Source: Candidatus Stoquefichus sp.
GTDB taxonomy: Bacteria; Bacillota_I; Bacilli_A; Erysipelotrichales; Coprobacillaceae
NCBI GenBank assembly: GCA_021768625.1
Contig: JAETUM010000002.1
Location: forward strand, 1 to 64,000
Direction of reading: 5' to 3'
DNA: 64,000 nucleotides
The notes beneath the pieces were generated by a model. It saw only the letters and a list, made by a program, of their open reading frames with translations, was not told the origin of the DNA and did no database searches. A program made the translations under genes and the position numbers. Below, piece after piece: positions 26,430 through 35,708 of this stretch (position 1 is the first letter of the stretch; every line of letters begins with the position of its first letter).

Positions 26430-27295
26430 GTATTCTGTGGATTTTTTTTACTTTTTCCTTTCATCAGGTAAATTGCTATCCCCAATAATACAAATCCTAT
26501 AAAATGCATATAGTCAAATTCTTCCTTTAAAAACACCAAAGATTCTATATACGTTACAATAGGATTTAAACTTAAAAAGAAACTCGTTCGAAAAGCGCCA
26601 ATACACTTAATTGCTTTAATATAAATAACTTGTATATATGCGAATCCTATACCAGAAATCAAAATAAATAAAATCCAATAAATAAATGGTATATTCATTA
26701 ACTGACGAATATCAAATTGTCCTATCAAAAAGCAATGTAGAAACAAAAAAATAAAACCATAAAACAACTCATAAAAAGATAAACTTAAAGTATGATCTAA
26801 TTTCCATCTTTGTATTAATACATTTCCTAACATATACAATATCATACCAATAAACAAATACCAAAAACCCATACGAATAGAAAATATCTGAAAATGAATA
26901 GATAATAAAAAGGCAAGAAGAGTTAACCCTATTGCTATATATTCATATATATTTCCTTTTTTCTTCAACAAAAATAAAGAAAAAACAAATGTTAACAATG
27001 GTGCTAAAGCATTCATAAAGGCATTATCAATTCCTTTCACTTCACCCATTCCTAAAAAAGTAAAATAAAAGTTTAAATAAATAGCTAAAATTGAAATAAT
27101 AATAATCTTATGCTTATTTTCACAATGAAATGAAATATGCTTTATTCCCATATAAAGTCCTAAAAACAAAAAAGAAAGTAAAACACGTATTGTTGCTAAT
27201 AATAAAAAGGGAACTTCAGATAAAAGTAATTTCATAACAATAACATTTGTTCCCCAAAAAAAGCTTGCTAATAATAATTGTAAATATATAGACAT
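26426..27295 (-). CDS. EamA/DMT-family transporter
   Basis: Integral membrane protein of the drug/metabolite transporter superfamily. About ten hydrophobic helices form two EamA repeats. The N-terminal LASFFWGTNVIVMKL and the end-of-repeat NPIVTYIESLVFLKEEF motif are typical. Substrate unknown; such proteins often export amino acids or metabolites. The start at 27295 is chosen from homology (MSIYLQLLLASFFWG) with a modest GGTGA site; a longer version to 27349 is possible. Confidence 0.85.
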   Translation of the reverse strand: MSIYLQLLLASFFWGTNVIVMKLLLSEVPFLLLATIRVLLSFLFLGLYMGIKHISFHCENKHKIIIISILAIYLNFYFTFLGMGEVKGIDNAFMNALAPLLTFVFSLFLLKKKGNIYEYIAIGLTLLAFLLSIHFQIFSIRMGFWYLFIGMILYMLGNVLIQRWKLDHTLSLSFYELFYGFIFLFLHCFLIGQFDIRQLMNIPFIYWILFILISGIGFAYIQVIYIKAIKCIGAFRTSFFLSLNPIVTYIESLVFLKEEFDYMHFIGFVLLGIAIYLMKGKSKKNPQNT

Positions 27296-27352
27296 TACAT
27301 CACCATTATAAGTATAACCATTTTCTTTTTCTTTCATAAGCCAATACATAAA

Positions 27353-27378
27353 AAACTGCTGATAGATTTCAGCAGTTT
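27353..27378 (-). terminator. Terminator of the CAP protein gene
   Basis: AAACTGCTGA/TCAGCAGTTT 10-bp stem, 6-base loop and TTT tail on the minus strand. Confidence 0.85.
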
Positions 27379-27382
27379 CATC

Positions 27383-28597
27383 TTATTTTACTTTTACACT
27401 TTTAACAGCACTATAACTACTATAATATTTCTTACCACTTACAGTTTTATAAGCTCTTGCCTTAACATAATATGTTTTTTTACTTGTTAATTTACTAATT
27501 GTCTTAGATGCTCCAGTAAGTGTTACTTTTTTAAATCCACTTGTTTTATTTGTTGAATATAATATTTCATAACCAGTTGCTCCTACTGATTTTCCATATT
27601 TCACTGTTAATGCTTTCTTACCAGCTGTTAGTTTTACTGAAGCTGGTGCTTTTGGTACTATATAGAAAGTTTTTGTAACACTTCCTGTATAATTTCCTTT
27701 TCCTGTGACCTTAACAGTAGCCTTTCCAGTAGATTTATTTGCTCCATAAGATAATGTATAATCTGTTCCATTTTTTAAAGTTTTTCCTTTATATTTAACT
27801 GTTAGACTTGGTTTAATTTGTTTCCCTGTATAAACTTTGTTGCTAATACTTGAATATATTAACTTAGAAACATTCACTTTACTTACAGAAGTTTGCTTTG
27901 GTTCAGCATTTTTAAAATGTTCAGTAATATAAACATTAACTTTTCCATTTTTTACCTCTGAATAAACACCTATACCTATTTCTTGATATGTTTGATTTAA
28001 CATAACATGTTTATGTGTTGGACTCGCCATCAAAGTTTGATGAAGAGTATCAGACAATTGTTTCAAAAAATCTTGACTGTAAGATGACTTTGCACTTGCA
28101 GTAATTTTTGCTAAATCCTCTCCAGCCTTAAGATTACTATGATTAATACCATTAGCACTTAAAACTGTTGACCATGATTGCCCATTAGGTCTTGTATGTG
28201 ACCATCTTTGCAAAATTTCCTTTGCACGTATATCCCCTGTTTTTTCTAACTTATCATATTTTGTAACCAATTGATTATTAGCTTTTGTTTTTCTTTCTTG
28301 ATTAACAGAATTCATCAAATAATCTCTAATCGTATCCAACTCAGTAGAATTAAGATTTCTTACTTTTGTTGTATCACTCTTACCAATTGTTGCTAATGGT
28401 GGATCATCATCATCAATATCAACAATTTGTGGATCTTCAATATTTGTTTCAGTTTTACCATCAGATGTTGATACATCAATAGTTGATACTTTAAACTCTT
28501 CGTTCTCTGATGGTTCATTAGTTTGATGAGTTATAAAAATAATACCAACTACTAATAAACAACTCAAAAATGCAATGACAATTTTTTTTGATTTCAT
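27383..28597 (-). CDS. Secreted CAP/SCP-domain protein with Ig-like and Fn3 modules
   Basis: A 404-residue exported protein. A signal peptide or anchor (~1-22) is followed by an acidic linker (DIDDDDPP), then a CAP domain (~85-230) with NQERKTKANNQLV, HTRPNGQSWSTVL and the HKHVMLNQTYQEIGIGV region. A bacterial Ig/MBG-like module (YTGKQIKPSLTVKYKGK, ~245-315) and an Fn3-like module (~318-404) make up the C-terminus. CAP proteins of spore-formers include YkwD. The tandem C-terminal modules suggest cell-surface or mucosal binding. There is no LPXTG anchor. Confidence 0.85.
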   Translation of the reverse strand: MKSKKIVIAFLSCLLVVGIIFITHQTNEPSENEEFKVSTIDVSTSDGKTETNIEDPQIVDIDDDDPPLATIGKSDTTKVRNLNSTELDTIRDYLMNSVNQERKTKANNQLVTKYDKLEKTGDIRAKEILQRWSHTRPNGQSWSTVLSANGINHSNLKAGEDLAKITASAKSSYSQDFLKQLSDTLHQTLMASPTHKHVMLNQTYQEIGIGVYSEVKNGKVNVYITEHFKNAEPKQTSVSKVNVSKLIYSSISNKVYTGKQIKPSLTVKYKGKTLKNGTDYTLSYGANKSTGKATVKVTGKGNYTGSVTKTFYIVPKAPASVKLTAGKKALTVKYGKSVGATGYEILYSTNKTSGFKKVTLTGASKTISKLTSKKTYYVKARAYKTVSGKKYYSSYSAVKSVKVK

Positions 28598-28714
28598 AAA
28601 CTAAAATCCCCTTTCACTTGTTCTATAAGAACTTTCATTATCCACAATTTATTATTATTCATTCTTATAGATACTTGCCATAAATCAAAATAATTTCATG
28701 TATCCATTACTAAA

Positions 28715-28742
28715 AGTATATCACAATTAACGAATAAATCAA
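28715..28742 (-). promoter_or_regulatory. Promoter of the CAP protein gene
   Basis: TTGATT (28737-28742), 16-bp spacer, TATACT (28715-28720) on the minus strand. The leader contains distant 9-base CTATAAGAA/TTCTTATAG arms before the start codon. Confidence 0.55.
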
Positions 28743-28825
28743 TATATTTCCCTTATATGAAAATTAAATAAAACTCCCCTTTTCATCTTTATTTTTCAAT
28801 ATTTTTTATCTGATTATTAACAAAT

Positions 28826-29755
28826 TTAACTACCCAGCATTTTATTTTCAAAATATTCTCTTACATACTTTTCATCAAGATTCAATTGTTGAATTAATTG
28901 TTCTTTTGTTTTGAATGAAGATTCAAAACGAATCAAAGAACAAAACTCTACTGTAACATATTGATCATATATATTTTGGTCAAAATCTAAAACATAAACT
29001 TCCATAGAAGGTTTATCTAAAACCGTAAATGTTGGATTATATCCAATATTACACATTCCCATATAACAATGATCATTAACATAGAATTTAACCACATAAA
29101 CTCCTCTTTTAGGCAATAAATAAGAGCTATAATCAACATTAGCAGTGGGAAAACCAATAGAATGTCCAATATGTCTACCACTAATAACCTTTCCTAAAAT
29201 ACAATAATTATGACCCAACAACATATGAACATCATCTACTTGGCCTATTTCTAAAAGTCTTCTTATTCTCGAAGAAGAAATTTTTTCTTCTTGATATATA
29301 ACTTCATCAACAACACTAACATCAAGTTTTAAACAATCTTGTAACGTTTGAATATTCCCACTATTCTTATGACCGAATCGATAATCAAAGCCACATACAA
29401 CATGACAAATATGAGAATTTAATAAATATTTTTCAATAAAATCATCAGGACTTAATTGAGCAACTTCTTTTGAAAACTCAATTATAAACAAATAATCAAT
29501 ATTTTCTTTCTCTAAAATAGAAATACGATCATCCATGCTTGTCATATATTTTTCTTCATCCATCTTTCCTAACACATATAATGGATGATGATCAAAAGTC
29601 ATTAAAGCAGTTTTGTACCCTTTGTTTTTAGAAATATCTTGAACTTTATGAATTAAAGCCATATGACCTAAATGTAATCCATCAAAAAAACCAACTGCAC
29701 TGCATATTGGATCATGAATATTCAATTTATCTCCTTTTAAATAAATAATTTCCAT
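28826..29755 (-). CDS. ribF: Bifunctional riboflavin kinase/FAD synthetase
   Basis: Makes FMN from riboflavin and FAD from FMN. The N-terminal adenylyltransferase domain has GFFDGLHLGH (~22-31) and SSSRIRRLL (~160). The C-terminal kinase domain has GRHIGHSIGFPTANVDY (~193-209) and a GVYVV segment. Length 309 is standard. It lies one base downstream of truB, a pairing widespread in Firmicutes. No FMN riboswitch is present upstream. Confidence 0.95.
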   Translation of the reverse strand: MEIIYLKGDKLNIHDPICSAVGFFDGLHLGHMALIHKVQDISKNKGYKTALMTFDHHPLYVLGKMDEEKYMTSMDDRISILEKENIDYLFIIEFSKEVAQLSPDDFIEKYLLNSHICHVVCGFDYRFGHKNSGNIQTLQDCLKLDVSVVDEVIYQEEKISSSRIRRLLEIGQVDDVHMLLGHNYCILGKVISGRHIGHSIGFPTANVDYSSYLLPKRGVYVVKFYVNDHCYMGMCNIGYNPTFTVLDKPSMEVYVLDFDQNIYDQYVTVEFCSLIRFESSFKTKEQLIQQLNLDEKYVREYFENKMLGS

Positions 29756-29756
29756 A

Positions 29757-30593
29757 TCAAAACAACCCTCTTATACTTTTTAAATAACCTTGTCCGTTTG
29801 GTCCATATACAGCCAATACTTTCCCCTCTTGATTAACAACAACAACTTGATGATCTATATCACTTTTAATTTGTTTACCATGAATAACAATATTTTCATC
29901 ATCTACAACAAAATGTTCAAAATGCTCAAAAGCCTTTTCTAAAGTTAGTAACTCAAAATGACTACTTTCTATATCTTCCAAAGAATAACAATCATCCAAA
30001 CAAAAATATCCTGATTGACTTCTTATCAAACTCAACATATGTCCTGGATACCCTAATTTCTTAGCTATATCAACACATAACGAACGAATATATGTTCCTT
30101 TAGAGCACAATACTTTAAATTGAATAAGATTTTCTTTTTGACTTATCAATTCTATTTTTTTGATTTCTATATCACGTGGCTTAATTTCTACACTCTCTTG
30201 ACGACGTGCATATTCATATAGTTTTTTCCCGTTTACTTTTATTGCAGAATAAATAGGAGGCACTTGTTTTTGTTTACCGATAAAAGATTGTAAAACTTCG
30301 TTCACTTGTTCAACGCCTATAAATTCTTTCTCTTCAACAACTGTTCCACTTGCATCAAAAGTATCTGTTGCTTTTCCTAAAAATAAAGTTGCTATATATT
30401 CTTTTTCTTCAGACATTAAAAATTGCAAAGCTTTTGTTGCTTTTCCAACACATAAAACAAGAACTCCTGTCGCATCAGGATCCAATGTTCCACAATGTCC
30501 CACTTTCTTTGTATGTAAAACCCTTCTCACTCTATTAACAACATCATGACTTGTCATTTGTGATGGTTTATTCACTAATAAAATACCGTTCAT
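29757..30593 (-). CDS. truB: tRNA pseudouridine-55 synthase
   Basis: Forms pseudouridine 55 in the T-loop of tRNAs. It starts MNGILLVNKPSQMTSHDVV after GAGGTGATAAG at 30593; upstream in-frame ATGs lack conservation. The catalytic-loop motif GHCGTLDPDATGVL, with the active Asp near residue 40, and the KGTYIRSL motif (~170) are intact. The C-terminal PUA-like segment is short. 278 residues. Confidence 0.95.
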   Translation of the reverse strand: MNGILLVNKPSQMTSHDVVNRVRRVLHTKKVGHCGTLDPDATGVLVLCVGKATKALQFLMSEEKEYIATLFLGKATDTFDASGTVVEEKEFIGVEQVNEVLQSFIGKQKQVPPIYSAIKVNGKKLYEYARRQESVEIKPRDIEIKKIELISQKENLIQFKVLCSKGTYIRSLCVDIAKKLGYPGHMLSLIRSQSGYFCLDDCYSLEDIESSHFELLTLEKAFEHFEHFVVDDENIVIHGKQIKSDIDHQVVVVNQEGKVLAVYGPNGQGYLKSIRGLF

Positions 30594-30645
30594 CTTATCA
30601 CCTCGTCCATTATACCAAATAATAACATATAAAACCATAAAAAAA

Positions 30646-30669
30646 AGAAACTTGAATCAACAAGTTTCT
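30646..30669 (-). terminator. Terminator of the FKBP lipoprotein gene
   Basis: AGAAACTTG/CAAGTTTCT stem, 6-base loop, eight-T tail on the minus strand. Confidence 0.85.
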
Positions 30670-31018
30670 ACTTCACTTCTCTATATAGTTTTTGAACTGT
30701 AATTTCAAAAACAACTTTTTTACCAGCTAAATTTTCATAATAATTTTCTGGGAAAGTGACGTCCACATTCTTTTTTTCGCCAACTTCCATACCAATAATA
30801 CCTTCTTCAAAACCAGGAACATATTGACCAGCTCCTAATTCAACAATTTGTCCAGAAGCAGTTCCACCATCAAATGCAACTCCATCAAGTTTACCAACAA
30901 AGTCAATTTTCACAACATCGCCTTCCTTAGCAACCTTTGATTGGGATGAAGATTCACTACTAGAACATCCACATAATAACAATAAACATACAACACCTGC
31001 TAATAAAATCTTTTTCAT
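30668..31018 (-). CDS. FKBP-type peptidyl-prolyl isomerase lipoprotein
   Basis: A 116-residue secreted lipoprotein. The signal sequence ends in the lipobox LLCGC (cleavage before Cys18), then a Ser-rich linker, then one FKBP domain. GVAFDGG, VPGFEEGIIGM and VTFPENY are almost the same as the corresponding parts of the trigger factor encoded at 17394-18674. This points to a common origin and to a chaperone role outside the membrane. It lies 10 bases downstream of tyrS and so shares its T-box-controlled transcript. Confidence 0.85.
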   Translation of the reverse strand: MKKILLAGVVCLLLLCGCSSSESSSQSKVAKEGDVVKIDFVGKLDGVAFDGGTASGQIVELGAGQYVPGFEEGIIGMEVGEKKNVDVTFPENYYENLAGKKVVFEITVQKLYREVK

Positions 31019-31027
31019 ATTTTCCTC

Positions 31028-32254
31028 CTATTTATGATTAATAACAAAATAATTTTTCTTACCACGTCTAATAACAGTTGCTTGTTTTCCAAATGCATTT
31101 TCTTTTGAAACAACAAAGCCAACATCTGTTACTTTTTCTCCATTGACCAAAACAGAACCACCAGTTACAAATTGTCTAGCCTCACGATTAGAAGACGCAC
31201 CACCTACTTTTACTAATGCTGTTAAAATTTGTGTATCTTCTTCTAATTCTATACTTGGAACTCCATTAAAACATGAACGCACTTGATCTAACGTTAAATT
31301 TTGAATATTTCCAGAGAATAGCATTTGACTAATATCTAAAGCTTCTTGATAAGCTTCTTCACCATGTATAAAAGTAATAACTTCTTTTGCTAATGCTTTA
31401 TGAGCTTCTCTTAAATGTGGTTGTGTCTTGTTTTTTTCTTCTAATTCTTCTATTTCTTCTTTAGATAAGAATGTTAAGAATTTCAAATAATCAATAACTT
31501 TATCATCTTCTGAATTAATAAAGAATTGATACATTTCATAAGGTGATGTTTTCTTTCTATCCAACCATAAAGCATGTCCATTTGTTTTACCAAATTTTGT
31601 TCCATCACTCTTTGTTAAAAGTGGCATAGTAAATCCATAAGCTTCCTTCCCACTTTTCTTTCTAATCAATTCAATTCCAGCAGTTATATTTCCCCATTGA
31701 TCTTGTCCAGCAACTTGCATATGACAATCCTTATTTTCATATAGCCAATAAAAATCCATAGCTTGCATAATCATATAAGAAAATTCTGTATAGGTAATTC
31801 CTAAATCCAATCTTCTTTTGACAATATCTTTATTTAACATATAATTAACATTAAAATATTTACCATAATCTCTTAAGAAATCAATAAAGTTTAAATCTTT
31901 AGACCAATCATAGTTATTAACAACCTCAAAACCAAACAAATCCTGTGCTTGTTTTTTTAAACAGTCAAAATTATGTTGAACTTCTTCTCTTGTAATCATA
32001 GGTCTTTCTGTATCTGGTTTAGGATCCCCAATTAATCCTGTCGCTCCACCAACTAATAAAATAGGGTTATGTCCTGCATCTTTTAATCTTTTACTGATTA
32101 AAAAAGATGAAAAATGTCCTATATGTAAACTATCACCTGTTGGATCAGTTCCAATATAAAATGTCATTCCACCATTATTTAATTTTTCCTCTAGTTCTGG
32201 AGAGCTAACGTCTTTAATTAATCCTCTCCATACTAATTCATCATAAATTTTCAT
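31028..32254 (-). CDS. tyrS: Tyrosyl-tRNA synthetase
   Basis: Class I synthetase for tRNA-Tyr. It has the HIGH-type LHIGHF (~44-49), the TyrRS specificity segment MQVAGQDQWGN (~189) and the KMSKS-equivalent KFGKT (~228). A C-terminal S4 domain (~345-408, VGGASSNREARQFV) binds tRNA. 408 residues. Preceded by a tyrosine T-box. Confidence 0.97.
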   Translation of the reverse strand: MKIYDELVWRGLIKDVSSPELEEKLNNGGMTFYIGTDPTGDSLHIGHFSSFLISKRLKDAGHNPILLVGGATGLIGDPKPDTERPMITREEVQHNFDCLKKQAQDLFGFEVVNNYDWSKDLNFIDFLRDYGKYFNVNYMLNKDIVKRRLDLGITYTEFSYMIMQAMDFYWLYENKDCHMQVAGQDQWGNITAGIELIRKKSGKEAYGFTMPLLTKSDGTKFGKTNGHALWLDRKKTSPYEMYQFFINSEDDKVIDYLKFLTFLSKEEIEELEEKNKTQPHLREAHKALAKEVITFIHGEEAYQEALDISQMLFSGNIQNLTLDQVRSCFNGVPSIELEEDTQILTALVKVGGASSNREARQFVTGGSVLVNGEKVTDVGFVVSKENAFGKQATVIRRGKKNYFVINHK

Positions 32255-32271
32255 ATGTTCCTCCTTTGCTA

Positions 32272-32480
32272 TAAAAAAAGAGAACTCATCAAAGGACGAA
32301 TTCTCGCGTTACCACCTTTATTCATGTTATAAAAACATACTCTCTTGTTGATAACGGTACATCACCGTCTAAGCTTTGCACTTAGAAGCTCCAGAGTGTA
32401 TTCATTATATCTATTGATCTATTTCCACCAATCATAGACTCTCTATAACAAATCAATATAATTACTTTTCTCTATCTTTG
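32272..32480 (-). promoter_or_regulatory. Tyrosine T-box leader
   Basis: The minus strand has AGAGAGTC, TGATTGGTGGAAA, specifier TAC (plus 32398-32400) in GAA-TAC-A-CTCTGGAG, T-box AAAGGTGGTAACGCG (32305-32319) and terminator GAGAATTC/GAGTTCTC (32280-32305) with a seven-T tail. Confidence 0.95.
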
Positions 32481-32490
32481 CTGTATACAT

Positions 32491-32519
32491 ATCATATTAA
32501 ATTTTAAAAATAAAGTCAA
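32491..32519 (-). promoter_or_regulatory. Promoter of the tyrS T-box transcript
   Basis: TTGACT (32514-32519), 17-bp spacer, TATGAT (32491-32496) on the minus strand. Confidence 0.8.
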
Positions 32520-32533
32520 CAAAGAAATACGAC

Positions 32534-33784
32534 CTATTTTGCATTTTCATTAATAAATTCTGGAGAAGTCTTAGAATAAACAATTTTTTGTGCTTGATAT
32601 AAACTAAAATATCCAGATAAAACATAACAAAAAGCAATAATAATAGTAAAAACCAATATATTTCCACTACCAAATATTTCTATTCCTAAAACAACGCTTG
32701 TTAATGGACAATTAATGACACAACAAAACATTCCAACAAGTCCAATAGCTCCTCCAATATGTGGATCAATTCCCAATAGCATAGCAACAATATAACCTAA
32801 AGTTGAACCAATAAAGAACGTTGGAACAATTTCTCCACCTTTAAAACCACAACCAATTGTGATTGCTGTAAATAATGCCTTTAATATAAAATCATAAGAA
32901 TGTACAGAATGATATATAGCATTCTCTACAATATCCATTCCTGCTCCTAAATAGTCTCTTCCAAAAAGGAAAACCATAAATAATAGCAAACATGAGCCAA
33001 CAAATACTCTTATGTATGGATTACTAAACTTATCCTTAAAAATTTTATGACTTCCATGCATCATTAAAACAAAAAGAATAGAAACAAATGAAATTATCAT
33101 TGCAAAAATGATCAATTTAAAGAATATATAAGGTGTAACCTTTAAAACAGACGGTAGATGATATTGAACTGCCTGACACCCAAATAACCTTGCAATATAA
33201 AGAGATACAATACTACTACATAAGCATGGAACAAAAGCAGCATAATAAAAAATCCCAACACTAACAACTTCCATAGCAAATAACGTTGCTGTAATAGGTG
33301 TTCCAAACAAGGCTGAAAAAACAGCGCTCATACCACACATAATCAAAATAGACATTTCTTTTTTATCAACATGTAATAATCTTCCTATACCTGTTGCCAA
33401 AGAACCACCAATTTGTAAAGCCGCTCCTTCTCTCCCACTAGATCCTCCAACAAGATGAGTAATCACAGTTGCTAAAAATATAGCTGGTGCTAACAATAAT
33501 GGAACTTTATCTTGTTGGCGAACTGATTGAATAATAGTATTTGTCCCTGGATCATGATCTAATTTAACACTATGATACAAAAAAACAATCAATAAACCGC
33601 CTAAAGGTAATAAATAACAAATCCAAGGATTGCATAATCGAAGTTCTGTCACATAATCAACTGATATGTGAAAAAAAGCTCCTACAATACCACATATTCC
33701 CCCTAATACTATTGAAATCAAAAACCATTTCATAATAAACTGGATATTTAATTTTAAATCCATTATAAATTGATATATCCCCAT
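32534..33784 (-). CDS. ClC-family chloride channel/antiporter
   Basis: Ten or more hydrophobic helices in 416 residues. The ClC selectivity motif appears as GGSSGREGAALQIGG (~113-127) and the third filter region as GGEIVPTFFIG (~313). The DPGTNTII segment (~77) takes the place of GSGIP. There are no CBS domains. Whether it is a channel or an H+/Cl- exchanger is unclear. It has its own start after a weak site and runs toward the tyrS leader. Confidence 0.85.
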   Translation of the reverse strand: MGIYQFIMDLKLNIQFIMKWFLISIVLGGICGIVGAFFHISVDYVTELRLCNPWICYLLPLGGLLIVFLYHSVKLDHDPGTNTIIQSVRQQDKVPLLLAPAIFLATVITHLVGGSSGREGAALQIGGSLATGIGRLLHVDKKEMSILIMCGMSAVFSALFGTPITATLFAMEVVSVGIFYYAAFVPCLCSSIVSLYIARLFGCQAVQYHLPSVLKVTPYIFFKLIIFAMIISFVSILFVLMMHGSHKIFKDKFSNPYIRVFVGSCLLLFMVFLFGRDYLGAGMDIVENAIYHSVHSYDFILKALFTAITIGCGFKGGEIVPTFFIGSTLGYIVAMLLGIDPHIGGAIGLVGMFCCVINCPLTSVVLGIEIFGSGNILVFTIIIAFCYVLSGYFSLYQAQKIVYSKTSPEFINENAK

Positions 33785-33805
33785 TTCTAAATCTCCCTAC
33801 TACAT

Positions 33806-33838
33806 AAAAAAACTTCTAAACAAATTAGAAGTTTTTTA
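33806..33838 (-). terminator. ccpA terminator
   Basis: AACTTCTAA/TTAGAAGTT stem with A/T extensions, followed by T7 on the minus strand. Confidence 0.8.
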
Positions 33839-34849
33839 CTATTTTGTCGTCTTTCTAGGCATTAAAACATGTTGTAAAACAACTTCTTTTGTCTCAATAT
33901 CCTCTTCATTTAAAATCTTTGTAAGTAATCTTACTGCTAATGCTCCCATATCATAAACTGGAACATGAATAGAAGTTAAAGAAGGTCTACAAATCAATGC
34001 ATAACTTGTATTCATCATACCAATAACTTCCATCTCATCAGGAACATCAATCTGATTATCAATAGCTGCATGAACAACTGCTACAGCTTCTTTATCATAA
34101 CTTGTAAAAACCAAATCATGTTTGTGATTTTTAAAATAATCAAGGAATTGTGGATAACTTTTTTCATAATGTGTTGAAGTTGATATCACTTGTTTTTGTT
34201 TATCAAAAGTTAAATTATGCTTTTGATATGCTCTTTCAATTCCTTCAACAATGTCTTCTGTTCTAATTAAATTTTGTCTTGGGCTTACAAAAACAATATC
34301 CGTTTTTCCTAGCTTAATATACTTATCTATAACATCAAATGCAATCTTTTTAGCATCTACTAAAATCGATCCCATTGTCTCATTAGAAACACAATATCCT
34401 ATAACAACAGTTGGTATTTTATATTTTTTAACCAATGCGATTTCTTCATCAATTTGTTCATTATTAAAAAGAATAACACCATCGGCTCTTGATTTAATAA
34501 CTTTTTCCATAACTGTTTCAATAGGATTTCCATCACCTATTTCATCAGTTGTATAAATACTTACATTATAATCCAATCTTCTACTTGTATCACCAATTCC
34601 ACTAATCATATCTTTAACATGAGCAAATAATGATTGTGGAAAAACAATTGCAATTGTTGTCGTCTTACTTGTTGCTAATCCTCTAGCAACTTGATTAGGT
34701 TTGAAATCTAAACGTTGAATAGCGTCCATTACCTTATCTCGTGTTTCTTGTTTAACTACACTAGAGCCATTAATAACACGAGATACCGTTGCAAGTGAAA
34801 CTCCCGCTTCAGTTGCAACGTCATAAATCGTTATATTTTTTTTACTCAT
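33839..34849 (-). CDS. ccpA: LacI-family regulator, probable CcpA
   Basis: DNA-binding regulator with an N-terminal helix-turn-helix (ITIYDVATEAGVSLATVSRVING, residues 6-28), a hinge VARGLATSKTTTI (~54-66) and a periplasmic-binding-protein-like core. The N-terminus closely matches CcpA, the HPr-Ser-P-dependent carbon catabolite regulator. The neighbourhood murC, DUF948 (ytxG), ytxH, ccpA is that of Bacillus, which supports the assignment. 336 residues. It follows ytxH after 2 bases. Confidence 0.85.
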   Translation of the reverse strand: MSKKNITIYDVATEAGVSLATVSRVINGSSVVKQETRDKVMDAIQRLDFKPNQVARGLATSKTTTIAIVFPQSLFAHVKDMISGIGDTSRRLDYNVSIYTTDEIGDGNPIETVMEKVIKSRADGVILFNNEQIDEEIALVKKYKIPTVVIGYCVSNETMGSILVDAKKIAFDVIDKYIKLGKTDIVFVSPRQNLIRTEDIVEGIERAYQKHNLTFDKQKQVISTSTHYEKSYPQFLDYFKNHKHDLVFTSYDKEAVAVVHAAIDNQIDVPDEMEVIGMMNTSYALICRPSLTSIHVPVYDMGALAVRLLTKILNEEDIETKEVVLQHVLMPRKTTK

Positions 34850-34851
34850 GT

Positions 34852-35337
34852 CTATTCTTTAATTTCTTCTATCATTTCTTCTAATTTATTTTCAACATTA
34901 TCGATTTCTTCTTCTAACTCATCAAAGTCAGTATCTACTAATTGAGAATCTAACACTTTTGTTTTCACTTCATCAATTTTAGAATTCACTTTGTCTGCAA
35001 GATCTATAACACTATCTTTCACTTGCATAAATTGATCAGTTTCTTTAATTTTTTGAGCAAAATCTTCTAATTTCACTTCTAATTCATTTAATTTTACTTT
35101 GGTAGTTTCTCTAAATGCATCTACATCAAATTCATCAACAGATTTTTTAACTGTTTCAATTGTTTGACCAAGCATAGCCTCAACATCTTCTTTTGTCATA
35201 CTCTTAATATTATCATATGCTTTTAAAGACTCATTCTTAATATCTTCTCTTAACTCACTACCTTTTTTTGGAGCAAATAACAAACCTGCTACAGCACCTA
35301 TACCTAAACCAAAAATAAACTTACCTAATTTCATCAT
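34852..35337 (-). CDS. ytxH: YtxH-domain protein
   Basis: A 161-residue protein with an N-terminal glycine-rich hydrophobic segment (GKFIFGLGIGAVAGLLFAPKKGSELR), the YtxH signature, then a long amphipathic, acidic helical tail. Probably membrane-associated. In Bacillus ytxH is a stress-associated gene beside ccpA. Its ATG overlaps the stop of the DUF948 gene (TAATG). Confidence 0.88.
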   Translation of the reverse strand: MMKLGKFIFGLGIGAVAGLLFAPKKGSELREDIKNESLKAYDNIKSMTKEDVEAMLGQTIETVKKSVDEFDVDAFRETTKVKLNELEVKLEDFAQKIKETDQFMQVKDSVIDLADKVNSKIDEVKTKVLDSQLVDTDFDELEEEIDNVENKLEEMIEEIKE

Positions 35338-35648
35338 TAATCACCTTTCCTTTTATTTTTTTTAAATAAAGAAGTTATGAAACCAAATCCAGAAAGTAAT
35401 CCTGCTTTCATTCCTCCTCTAGAAAAAATACCACTTACTAATTCAACAGGAGCATTAAGCATGTCCATTTTTCTATCGATGTCATCTAAAATATGATTGA
35501 CCTTTGTTATTGTTGTTTCTATCATTTGCATTAAAACAGTTGCTTCTTTCACTGCTGATGATGATTGAATCAACAACAATCCCAAACTAATAAGAGCAAA
35601 TGCACCTGATAAAATCAAAATACAATAACATATCTCTTTTGCTTCCAT
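35337..35648 (-). CDS. DUF948 (YtxG-like) membrane protein
   Basis: A 103-residue protein with one N-terminal membrane helix (~7-28), a coiled stretch including MMQIIETTITKV-like heptads and a basic C-terminus (FKKNKRKGD). This matches DUF948 proteins found between murC and ytxH. Function unknown; possibly stress or envelope related. Confidence 0.78.
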   Translation of the reverse strand: MEAKEICYCILILSGAFALISLGLLLIQSSSAVKEATVLMQMIETTITKVNHILDDIDRKMDMLNAPVELVSGIFSRGGMKAGLLSGFGFITSLFKKNKRKGD

Positions 35649-35708
35649 ATGTTCTCCTTTCTATATTTTTATACATTATAACATAAAATTCTTATTCATT
35701 AAAGACAC

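Noticed and set aside
28598-28714. CTATAAGAA/TTCTTATAG arms before the CAP gene as an operator
   Set aside because: The arms are far apart and unlike any known operator; mentioned only with the promoter.
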